Origin: Candidatus Coatesiibacteriota bacterium
GTDB taxonomy: Bacteria; RBG-13-66-14; B26-G2
Assembly (NCBI GenBank): GCA_003647715.1
Contig: QMNJ01000048.1
Location: 1-9,931 of the forward strand
Direction: 5' to 3'
Length of the DNA stretch: 9,931 nucleotides
The notes beneath the pieces are model-generated. The model did not search any database, was not told where the DNA came from, and was given only the letters and a program-made list of their open reading frames with translations. A program made the translations under genes and the position numbers. Positions 1 to 7,644 of this stretch are shown here, one piece after another. How positions within the stretch are numbered: position 1 is the stretch's first letter; the number at the start of each line of letters is the position of its first letter.

Positions 1-996
1 GTCTACAACCATTACAACAGGGTATTGCATTCTCGTTCAATTGAGGATGATGAGGGCGTTGAGATTGAGAAGGCGAATATCTTGCTTCTTGGACCAACGG
101 GCTCGGGTAAGACCCTGCTTGCCAGGACCCTGGCGAGGTATCTGGATGTTCCATTTGCTATTGCGGATGCTACTACCCTTACAGAGGCGGGGTATGTGGG
201 TGAGGATGTAGAGAATATCCTGTTAAAGTTGATAGTTGCTGCCGAGGGCAGTATAGAGAGGGCAGAGGTGGGCATCATCTACATTGACGAGATAGACAAG
301 ATATCCCGCAAATCCGAAAGCCCTTCTATTACCAGGGATGTGAGTGGTGAGGGGGTTCAGCAGGCGCTTCTCAAGATACTTGAGGGCACCATTGCAAATG
401 TGCCGCCTCAGGGTGGTAGAAAGCATCCGCATCAGGAGTTCATACGGATTGACACCACCAACATCCTGTTTATCTGTGGTGGTGCATTTGTAGGGCTGGA
501 AGACATAATTAGAACCCGCACACAGGAGGCAGGGATGGGTTTCTCTGCCGACATAAAGTCAAGGAGGGAGGTGGCTATTGGTGAGATATTGTCTCTGGTT
601 GAGTCACATGACCTTATCAAATATGGTCTCATTCCTGAACTGGTAGGGCGACTTCCTGTAACCGCCAGTTTAGATGCGTTGAGTGAAGATGACCTGGTAA
701 GAATTCTGGTTGAACCAAAGAATGCATTAACCAAGCAATACAGGAAGATATTTGAAATTGAGGGGGTAGAGATTGACTTTGAGGAGGATGCATTGAGGGA
801 GGTGGCAAGGAGGGCATATGATAAGGGAACCGGAGCGAGGGGGTTGAGAAGCATTATGGAGTCGTTCATGATACCACTGATGTATGACCTGCCTGATATT
901 GCCAAGAGATATAACAAGGTTGTAGTTACGGAGTCATTTGTATCAGGCAGAGGTAAGCCAGTGCTTTTGAAGGAGAGAGAGGAGGAGAGTGCTTGA
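1..996 (+). CDS. clpX: ATP-dependent Clp protease ATP-binding subunit ClpX (5' end outside window)
   Basis: ClpX is the cytosolic AAA+ unfoldase that recognises tagged proteins, unfolds them with ATP and feeds them to the ClpP peptidase. Frame 1 is open from the first base and starts with VYNHY, a ClpX signature just before the ATPase core, so the gene begins upstream; a TTG at 25 is not its start. Visible motifs: Walker A GPTGSGKT (91-114), pore loop GYVG (190-201), Walker B with IDEIDK (283-300), RKH pore loop (418-426), the ClpP-contacting tripeptide MGF in place of the usual IGF (535-543), VGRLPV (640-657) and sensor-2 GTGARGLR (826-849). Walker A is at visible residue 31, against about 119 in E. 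coli, so about 90 residues are missing, including where the zinc-binding domain would be. The stop lies one base before the next gene's preferred start. The ClpP contact motif implies a ClpP partner encoded elsewhere. Identity is essentially certain. Confidence 0.97.
   Translation, partial: VYNHYNRVLHSRSIEDDEGVEIEKANILLLGPTGSGKTLLARTLARYLDVPFAIADATTLTEAGYVGEDVENILLKLIVAAEGSIERAEVGIIYIDEIDKISRKSESPSITRDVSGEGVQQALLKILEGTIANVPPQGGRKHPHQEFIRIDTTNILFICGGAFVGLEDIIRTRTQEAGMGFSADIKSRREVAIGEILSLVESHDLIKYGLIPELVGRLPVTASLDALSEDDLVRILVEPKNALTKQYRKIFEIEGVEIDFEEDALREVARRAYDKGTGARGLRSIMESFMIPLMYDLPDIAKRYNKVVVTESFVSGRGKPVLLKEREEESA
980..985 (+). promoter_or_regulatory. Shine-Dalgarno AGGAGG for the aminotransferase gene
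   Basis: A full AGGAGG sits inside the last codons of clpX, within a longer run of GA/GG repeats (971-987). It is 12 nt from the ATG at 998 and only 3 nt from an in-frame GTG at 989. A partial GGAG at 984-987 is 10 nt from the ATG. The spacing argues for the ATG at 998, though the GTG, which would overlap clpX by 8 nt, cannot be excluded. The placement suggests translation coupled to clpX. Confidence 0.6.
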
Positions 997-997
997 G

Positions 998-2188
998 ATG
1001 GTTATTGATGACCTTGACAACGAAAACCTTTACGAAATTGAATTGAATCATCCAAAGCATCGTTTGATGGCGCCGGGACCAACTATGGTTCCAGAGAGGG
1101 TGAAGATGGCTATGCTCAGGTCTATAAGGCATCATCGGTCGCAGTATTTTGCTGGCTTACTGGAACAGGTAAGGGATGGATTGAGGGAGATATTCAGGAC
1201 CGATGGAGATATATTGATATTTACATCATCGGGGACTGGGATGCTTGAGGCGGCAGTTCAGAATTTCTTCTCGGAGGGCGATAGGGTTCTTGTAGTAAAT
1301 ACGGGGCATTTTGGCGACAGATGGGTGAGGATATGTCAGGCGTATGGTTTAACTGTGAGGGTATTAGAGGTAGAATGGGGTAGGGCTGTGAATCCCAAGT
1401 TGATAGAGCAGAGGTTGAGTGAGGAGGTGGGTAGGGAAATAAAAGGGGTGTTTGTTACTCATACTGAAACATCAACCGGTATAGAGAACGACATTGAAGA
1501 GATAGGGAAGATTGTTCGGGAGACAGATGCTCTCTTTCTTGTTGATACAGTTAGCGGTCTTGCAACCTCAAGATACCAGATGGATGAATGGGGTGTGGAT
1601 GTATCGCTCTCTGCTTCGCAGAAGGGGTTGATGTGTCCGCCGGGTCTGGGATTTGCAGCGGTAAGTGAAAAGGCGTGGATGGCAAACAGACGTGCTACTC
1701 TGCCTCGGTTCTACTTTGACCTTGCCAGTGCTAAAGACGGTATGGCTGACTTCAAAACCCCTTGGACACCTGCTATCTCAATCATCTATGGTGTTCACGA
1801 AGCAATCAAGATGATATTGAGTGAGGGTCTGGAGAATGTGTGGGAAAGGCATAACAAACTGGCAATGGCGATGAGAGCGGGTATCACCGCAATGAATCTG
1901 ACGCTGTTTTCTATAAATCATGCACCCAATGTTACCGTGGTCAACTGTCCTGATGGTGTAACATCAAAAGAGTTGAGGGGAAAGATATTAGAAAGGTTCG
2001 GGATTTATCTTGCAGACGGGCAGGGACGATTAAAAGACAGAGTGTTCAGGATAGGTCATATGGGTTATGTAGATAAACTTGATGTTATTGCTACATTAGG
2101 TGCATTGGAGGTTGTTTTGAAAGATTTTGGTCATATATTTGATGAGGGTGCCGGTCTGAGGGAGGCACTTGATGTGATAAGAGGGTAG
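998..2188 (+). CDS. Class V PLP-dependent aminotransferase (alanine/serine-glyoxylate aminotransferase family)
   Basis: This is a cytosolic transaminase of the fold-type I, class V family that includes alanine-glyoxylate, serine-pyruvate and serine-glyoxylate aminotransferases and archaeal-type relatives. From the ATG at 998 it has 396 residues, a normal length. Seen: the N-terminal APGPTMVPERV motif, the PLP-phosphate loop SSGTGMLEAA (about 77-86), HTETSTG (about 155-161), VDTVSG whose Asp183 should pair with the PLP ring nitrogen, and SASQKG with Lys209 (codon 1622-1624) as the expected PLP lysine, followed by CPPG. All expected catalytic features are intact. The substrate cannot be read from sequence: these enzymes serve glyoxylate detoxification, serine/glycine metabolism or, in some lineages, serine synthesis in place of SerC, and no serA or glycine gene adjoins to settle it. 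It is packed 1 nt after clpX and 12 nt before purA, so co-transcription is likely. Confidence 0.9.
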   Translation: MVIDDLDNENLYEIELNHPKHRLMAPGPTMVPERVKMAMLRSIRHHRSQYFAGLLEQVRDGLREIFRTDGDILIFTSSGTGMLEAAVQNFFSEGDRVLVVNTGHFGDRWVRICQAYGLTVRVLEVEWGRAVNPKLIEQRLSEEVGREIKGVFVTHTETSTGIENDIEEIGKIVRETDALFLVDTVSGLATSRYQMDEWGVDVSLSASQKGLMCPPGLGFAAVSEKAWMANRRATLPRFYFDLASAKDGMADFKTPWTPAISIIYGVHEAIKMILSEGLENVWERHNKLAMAMRAGITAMNLTLFSINHAPNVTVVNCPDGVTSKELRGKILERFGIYLADGQGRLKDRVFRIGHMGYVDKLDVIATLGALEVVLKDFGHIFDEGAGLREALDVIRG

Positions 2189-2200
2189 ATGAGGTAGGAG

Positions 2201-3469
2201 ATGCCCCTGATTGCGTTGTTAGGTCTCCAGTGGGGAGATGAAGGTAAGGGTAAAATTTGCGATATCCTTTCAGAGGGGGCTGACATAATAGTTAGACATA
2301 TAGGGGGAAACAATGCGGGGCATACGGTAGTTATTAACGACAGGAAGTTAGTTCTTAGAATTATTCCTGCGGGAATATTAAGACCTGGCAAGTTGTGTCT
2401 TCTCGGCGGGGGCATGGTGGTTGACCTTAACAGGTTTTATGAGGAGATTGAGTTTTTGAGGTCGCTCGGCTATGAAGTTAGCCCTAACAATCTAAAGATA
2501 TCTCCGAGAATTCATGTGATTACCCCGATACAGAAGGAGCTTGAGAGGCGAATTGAGGATGTGCTGGGTAATGGCGCTATTGGCACAACTATGAGGGGTA
2601 TAGGTCCCACCTATGCAGATAAGGCACTCAGGGTGGGCATAAGAATTGGCGACCTTCTTGACAGTGATTTAGAGAGAAGATTAAAGGTTGTCTGTGATAT
2701 ACACAAGATAGAGAACATTGATGTGTCTGAAGTAGCAGATACACTAAAGAGTCACATAGGGTGGCTTGAGCCGTTTGTGGAGGAGCCAGCGTCAATAATC
2801 AGGAGTAATCTGAATACTGCCAATATTCTGCTGGAGGGTGCCCACGGGAGCTTGTTAGACCTTGAGTGGGGCACATATCCATTCGTAACTTCATCAAATA
2901 CGACGGTAGGAGGCGTTGTGACAAGTTTGGGTATTGACCCCAGGTGCATATCAAAGACCATCGGTGTTTTCAAGGCATATCAGACGAGGGTGGGTAATGG
3001 TCCATTTCCGACCGAGCAGAGTGGGGAAGTGGTTGAGTATCTCAGGAAGCGGGGGAATGAGTATGGTTCTACTACGGGGAGACCGAGGCGATGTGGGTGG
3101 TTGGACTTGAGTTTACTCAGATTTGCGGCGAAGATTAACAGTGTAGATTACCTTGTAGTGACCAAAGTAGATGTATTATCAGGGTTGTCAAGGTATTATA
3201 TATCGGATAAATATGTGTTGAATGGTTCTGAATTGAAGGAAATTGAGCCATACAATATGCATATTGGTAATGTAGTGCCCAATTATATGGAATTTCAGGG
3301 CTTTAATCTTGAGAAAACAAGCAACTTGGAGTGGAAAGACCTGGATAAAGGTGTGTTAAAATACATAGAATACATAGAAAAGGAGGTTGGAACAGAGGTT
3401 ATAGGTGTATCATTGGGCACTACGAGAAGTAGTTATGTAAGTAAATTCAGTGTGTGGGAACATTCGTAA
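2201..3469 (+). CDS. purA: Adenylosuccinate synthetase PurA
   Basis: PurA joins IMP and aspartate using GTP to form adenylosuccinate, the first committed step from IMP to AMP, in the cytosol. The 422-residue length is typical (E. coli 432). Seen: QWGDEGKGK at residues 10-18, containing catalytic Asp13; GGNNAGHT with catalytic His41; GTTMRGIGPTYADK (128-141) for IMP; TSSNTTVGG (230-238); KAYQTRVGNGPFPTE (258-272); STTGRPRRCGW (290-300) with the substrate-closing arginines; and the guanine-contact TKVDVLSGL (321-329). One oddity is EGAHGSLLD (212-220), where the usual motif has EGAQGT; His215 replaces a glutamine that contacts IMP in known structures. The C-terminal end (GTTRSS) also departs from the usual STGP pattern. 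Start ATG 2201 fits the conserved N-terminus; GAGGT at 2191-2195 is a ribosome site with 5-nt spacing. All core catalytic residues are present, so an active enzyme is expected. Confidence 0.97.
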   Translation: MPLIALLGLQWGDEGKGKICDILSEGADIIVRHIGGNNAGHTVVINDRKLVLRIIPAGILRPGKLCLLGGGMVVDLNRFYEEIEFLRSLGYEVSPNNLKISPRIHVITPIQKELERRIEDVLGNGAIGTTMRGIGPTYADKALRVGIRIGDLLDSDLERRLKVVCDIHKIENIDVSEVADTLKSHIGWLEPFVEEPASIIRSNLNTANILLEGAHGSLLDLEWGTYPFVTSSNTTVGGVVTSLGIDPRCISKTIGVFKAYQTRVGNGPFPTEQSGEVVEYLRKRGNEYGSTTGRPRRCGWLDLSLLRFAAKINSVDYLVVTKVDVLSGLSRYYISDKYVLNGSELKEIEPYNMHIGNVVPNYMEFQGFNLEKTSNLEWKDLDKGVLKYIEYIEKEVGTEVIGVSLGTTRSSYVSKFSVWEHS

Positions 3470-3481
3470 AAATTTAATGGC

Positions 3482-6400
3482 ATGAGGTCAAGGAATTCTG
3501 CGGATACCGAGAGGATAGTTCCTTATATTTCAAGGGATGTAATATCAGAGAAGATTAAAGACCCACTATCACCGGATATAAAGAAAAACATTATTGAGGG
3601 CTCATTATTGGTTGTAGACCTATCGGGTTTCAGCGACCTGTCTGATGGTATTAGTAGTGTAAGCAGGAATGCACCTGAAGAGATTTTAAAAATAATTAAC
3701 CAGTTATTCTCAGCAGTATTGGATGTGGTATTTGAATATGGTGGTATATTGCTCAAATTCAGTGGGGATTCATTGCTGGTTCTATTCAGGGGAGTAAGGG
3801 GTAATATAAGGGTGGAGAGCAGGTTCCAGGCGGTGTCATGTGCTTATATGATAAAGGAGAGATTATCTGAGATAGGTGAGGTTGAAACGCCCATAGGTAA
3901 GGTAAAGTTGACAGTAAATATGGCTATAACCAGTGGAAGGTTTGCCGACCTGAGGGTGGGTTCACATTCAAGGATAGAGAGGGTGATATCGGGAAGTGTG
4001 GTTGAGGAACTGGCGAGGTGTGAGGATGTGACAGGAGCGAGTGAGATAACCCTGACGCAGAGGGCTCACAGGTATATTGAGGATTATATAGAGGTTGAAC
4101 ACAAAAGGGGGACAGGGTTTTTAACCCTAAGTAGCGTTAAATTCAATCCCAAAGAACACAAGAAGGACATAGAGATGCCAGATACAACTTCTCTTGAACT
4201 TGACCGCATAAAGCCCTATCTTCCCATTGGTGTATTAGAGAAGATTATATCTCTTCCAGAGGAACTTCCCCTGATAGGTGAGCACAGAAAGGCGGTAATT
4301 CTTTTTATGAACTACATAGGTTTGAAGCGTGACCTTGCAGTTCAAAATAGGTTCTTTAATACCGCCCAGAGGGTAGTTAGGAAGTATGAGGGGATGATAA
4401 ACAAGATTGACCCCTTCAAGGTAGGCGACAGAATGATGATTGTGTTTGGTGTTCCCTTTGCTCACGAGGATGATGAGATGAGGGCGGGTATGTGTGCGGT
4501 TGAGCTTATGAAAGAGCTTCTCGCAGAGAACAGAGATGTTAGGATAAAGATGGGGATTAATACAGGTCATCTGTTTGCAGGGAATCTCGGGTCGGATATG
4601 AGGAGGGAGTATACGGTGATAGGGGGAACGGTGAATATTGCTTCAAGATTAATGGAAAAAGCACCACCCAACACTATTTTGGCCAGTGATGACCTGTGCT
4701 TGAAGATTGAATTAAGGTTCTGGATAAGTCCACTCGGAGAGATGAAATTAAAGGGTATTGAGAAGGCGGTTAAGGTCTCAATTATACAGGGATTGAGAAG
4801 GGTTCCACTTCTTGTATCTGAGAGGCGTTTGATGGTGGGGCGGGAGGATGAGGTAAATAAGGTTAAGGACTTTATTGGGAGGGTGAGTAGTGGTAGTGGT
4901 AATATTCTTGTGATTGAGGGGGATGCTGGTATAGGTAAGACCCGCTTGATTGAAGAGACCATAAGTATTGCGGTTGATAACAACTTCAGAATCTATAAAG
5001 GTGATTGCACCAGTTTCGGTCGTGATATACCATACTATCTATGGAGAAGCATCTTGAACGACTACTTTGGGGTCACGCCTTTTGAGGACAGGGATGTGGT
5101 GGAGGAGAAGGTTGAGATAATACTCAAGGGCATAGGGCAGGCGGAGTGGACACCCGTCCTCTGTCAGGCAATGGGCTTTGATGTGAAGGATAATCCACTC
5201 ACCGCATCCCTTGATACTGAATTGAAGAGACAGCGTGTATTTGATATGGTTCTTTCTATCCTTAAAGAACTGGCGAATAGGGAGCCAGTTCTATTGGTCC
5301 TGGATGACCTGCAGTGGGTGGATGGAACATCAAAGGAACTCTTGAGTTTTATTTCTTCAAGAATTTTGAATGATAGAGTTTTTATACTTTTGGCGTTAAG
5401 ACCGGAGATTGATATATCAGATATCAAAGGCAGAGAGAACTGTGAGACCATTGAGTTGGAATCCCTGGACGACAGTTCAATTGAAGACCTGATAAGGGAT
5501 AGGGTGGGTCTTGATGAGGTTCCGGACGAGTTTATTAGATTGGTGATAGATAACGGCAATGGAAATCCATTTTATACTGAAGAGATAATCAATTTGCTAT
5601 TTGAGAAGGGACTGATTGTGAGGGATGAGAAGGGTAGGGCTTTCATAAAGGAGGGAGTAAGGGAGATAGATATACCCCAAACAATTAATGATACCATATT
5701 GAGCAGAATTGACTTTCTTGACGAGCGGACTAAGGGGGTGTTGAAGGTTGCGAGTATCATAGGCAGAGTTTTTACACTCAGGGAATTAGAGGCATTGCAG
5801 GATATTGCCAGAGGTGAGGAGTTGAGGGGGATACTGGAGGAACTGGAACAGTTTGACATTACCCTCCTGAATGAAGGTGAGCCGGAATGGGAATATATCT
5901 TCAAGCATATTATGACGCACGAGGTGGTCTATTCCACTATTCCATATTCTGTCAGAACTGACCTTCACCATAAGGTGGCTGTGTATTTAGAAGAGGAGAT
6001 GTGGGGTGATGTAAGCGGTAGGTATGAGATAATCGCCTACCATTATAGCAGGGCGAATGAGTATTGGAAGGCATATGAGTTCTACATCAGAGCAGCAGAG
6101 AAGGCGGCGAGGTCGCTGTCATGCAGGGATGGGTTGAGATTATATGAGCTTGCCGATGAGAACCTTTCAAAGATGCGAGAGAACAATTTAATTGATGAAC
6201 GAGAATATTTGAGCAAACTTTTTGAACTCAAGGATGGAATGGATGACCTCTATCACATAGTTGGCGATAGAGACAATCAAGAAAAGGGGACTCAGGAGTT
6301 GTTGAAGATAGCAGATATGACTGGCGATGAAGAACTAAAGGCGAGGGCTTGTATAAAGTCAGCGAGATATTTCAATATCGTTGATGAGTCAGACAGGTCA

Positions 6401-7621
6401 AGAAGGTTGGCAGAGAGGGCATACGAAATATCCACAAAACTGAAAGTGGACTCCATGAGATTTAAGGCATTTCAAGAGATTGGAGTAAGTTACTGGCTGA
6501 AGGGAATGGGTGATGAAGCGCTGAGGTATTTTTCACAGTGCCTTGATATTGCAGAGAAGAATGAATTCAATGAGGGAATTATTGATGCCTTATTGAATAT
6601 GGGGCTGGTCTATTCTATGAAGGGGATGTATAGTGAGGAGATTGATAACTGCCTGAGGGCATTAGAGATTGCAGAAGAGATTGATGCTCTATATAAACAG
6701 ATACAAATCCTGAATAATATCAGTGCTGTCTATATGGACCTTGGCGAGTTAGACACCGCTGAGGATTATTTGACGAAGTTGCTTGATATGGCAAAGAAGA
6801 CGGGTGTAAGGATATATGAAATGCTGGCAGTTCTAAATCTTGGTATTCTAAACATTGAACGATTATCTTTTGACAATGTGATAGAGAATCTTGAAAATGG
6901 TTTGAGTATAGCCATGGATTTAAGAAGTGGTATGGGAATAGAGAATGCTTATATGATGATGGGAAATTATTATATGGATATAGGTCATTATCGCAGGTCA
7001 GAGGAATATCTTAATAGGGCGTTTGAGAAGAGTGTTGAGATAGGTGATAAGATGACTGAGGGTAGGGTTCGCATTCTACTTACATCTCTGGCGATAAGCA
7101 CTTCCAATTGGCAGGGTGCGGAGGAGAACATAAAGAAAGCCAATACAATAGCAGTGGAAAGTGGGATTGAACATATAGAACTTGAGAATTGTTATAATCG
7201 TTCATTGATGTTGTTAGAGACCTGCAAATATAAAGATGCTATTGAGATGGCACATAAGACCATGGAACTCGCAGATGCAATGGGTAGCCATTTCCACAGG
7301 GTAGCGTCAAGGTTTATAAAGGCGATTTCTCTCTATAACATTAACTATGATAGAGATATGCAGGAAGAACTGGTAAAAACAGCATCTAAGATTATGGATG
7401 AGTCAATTAAGAAACCAGCACAAGAACTTAGATTAAATACACTTCTATTAAGATATTACTATGAGACAGGTGATAGTAATAGTGCAAAGACCCTTCTTGG
7501 GAATCTGCAGAATCAGATATCAATGGTGAGAGATAATATAAGTGATTTGAGTATAAGACAGTCGTTTATGTCGTCATATCTTGTTAAGAAGATTGTGAAT
7601 ATATCAGAGGAACTCAAGTAG
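3482..7621 (+). CDS. Soluble-type tandem class III adenylate cyclase with NTPase and TPR domains (ADCY10-like)
   Basis: This 1379-residue protein has no signal peptide or membrane helix and is predicted cytosolic, converting ATP to cAMP. Domain order: cyclase C1 (about 38-190), a linker (about 190-265), cyclase C2 (about 266-440), an AAA/STAND NTPase (about 448-720) with Walker A GDAGIGKT (480-487) and Walker B LLVLDD (604-609), a helical region with GNPFYTEE (694-701), and TPR repeats (about 950-1340) at a regular spacing near 40 residues. C1 supplies metal ligands Asp46 (VVDLSGF) and Asp96 (KFSGDS) and Lys92. C2 supplies Lys308 (NKI), Thr378 (EYTVIG), Asn385 and Arg389 (VNIASR). C2 lacks the first aspartate (Asn277) and C1 lacks the Asn/Arg pair, so one active site is expected. 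The Lys/Thr pair favours ATP over GTP. This layout matches animal soluble adenylyl cyclase. ATG 3482 is the only start that keeps the conserved leader VPYISRDVI; no Shine-Dalgarno is seen. Activators are unknown; ligands or partners probably act through the NTPase-TPR half. Confidence 0.9.
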   Translation: MRSRNSADTERIVPYISRDVISEKIKDPLSPDIKKNIIEGSLLVVDLSGFSDLSDGISSVSRNAPEEILKIINQLFSAVLDVVFEYGGILLKFSGDSLLVLFRGVRGNIRVESRFQAVSCAYMIKERLSEIGEVETPIGKVKLTVNMAITSGRFADLRVGSHSRIERVISGSVVEELARCEDVTGASEITLTQRAHRYIEDYIEVEHKRGTGFLTLSSVKFNPKEHKKDIEMPDTTSLELDRIKPYLPIGVLEKIISLPEELPLIGEHRKAVILFMNYIGLKRDLAVQNRFFNTAQRVVRKYEGMINKIDPFKVGDRMMIVFGVPFAHEDDEMRAGMCAVELMKELLAENRDVRIKMGINTGHLFAGNLGSDMRREYTVIGGTVNIASRLMEKAPPNTILASDDLCLKIELRFWISPLGEMKLKGIEKAVKVSIIQGLRRVPLLVSERRLMVGREDEVNKVKDFIGRVSSGSGNILVIEGDAGIGKTRLIEETISIAVDNNFRIYKGDCTSFGRDIPYYLWRSILNDYFGVTPFEDRDVVEEKVEIILKGIGQAEWTPVLCQAMGFDVKDNPLTASLDTELKRQRVFDMVLSILKELANREPVLLVLDDLQWVDGTSKELLSFISSRILNDRVFILLALRPEIDISDIKGRENCETIELESLDDSSIEDLIRDRVGLDEVPDEFIRLVIDNGNGNPFYTEEIINLLFEKGLIVRDEKGRAFIKEGVREIDIPQTINDTILSRIDFLDERTKGVLKVASIIGRVFTLRELEALQDIARGEELRGILEELEQFDITLLNEGEPEWEYIFKHIMTHEVVYSTIPYSVRTDLHHKVAVYLEEEMWGDVSGRYEIIAYHYSRANEYWKAYEFYIRAAEKAARSLSCRDGLRLYELADENLSKMRENNLIDEREYLSKLFELKDGMDDLYHIVGDRDNQEKGTQELLKIADMTGDEELKARACIKSARYFNIVDESDRSRRLAERAYEISTKLKVDSMRFKAFQEIGVSYWLKGMGDEALRYFSQCLDIAEKNEFNEGIIDALLNMGLVYSMKGMYSEEIDNCLRALEIAEEIDALYKQIQILNNISAVYMDLGELDTAEDYLTKLLDMAKKTGVRIYEMLAVLNLGILNIERLSFDNVIENLENGLSIAMDLRSGMGIENAYMMMGNYYMDIGHYRRSEEYLNRAFEKSVEIGDKMTEGRVRILLTSLAISTSNWQGAEENIKKANTIAVESGIEHIELENCYNRSLMLLETCKYKDAIEMAHKTMELADAMGSHFHRVASRFIKAISLYNINYDRDMQEELVKTASKIMDESIKKPAQELRLNTLLLRYYYETGDSNSAKTLLGNLQNQISMVRDNISDLSIRQSFMSSYLVKKIVNISEELK

Positions 7622-7644
7622 ATTTTTGTAGGGCGTTAACAGAT

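Noticed and set aside
432..917. Long open frame on the minus strand opposite clpX
   Set aside because: It lies fully antisense to the conserved ClpX core. The protein is low-complexity (Ser/Leu-rich), as expected from the complement of purine-rich codons, and has no recognisable motif.
4567..4983. Minus-strand open frame inside the cyclase gene
   Set aside because: It is a shadow of the C2-to-Walker A coding region, which is clearly conserved on the plus strand; the antisense product is Ser/Pro/Ile-rich without motifs.
2201..7621. PurA-cyclase fusion by stop readthrough, since both share a frame
   Set aside because: Both proteins have normal, complete termini for their families, and the single TAA stop has no visible recoding signal.
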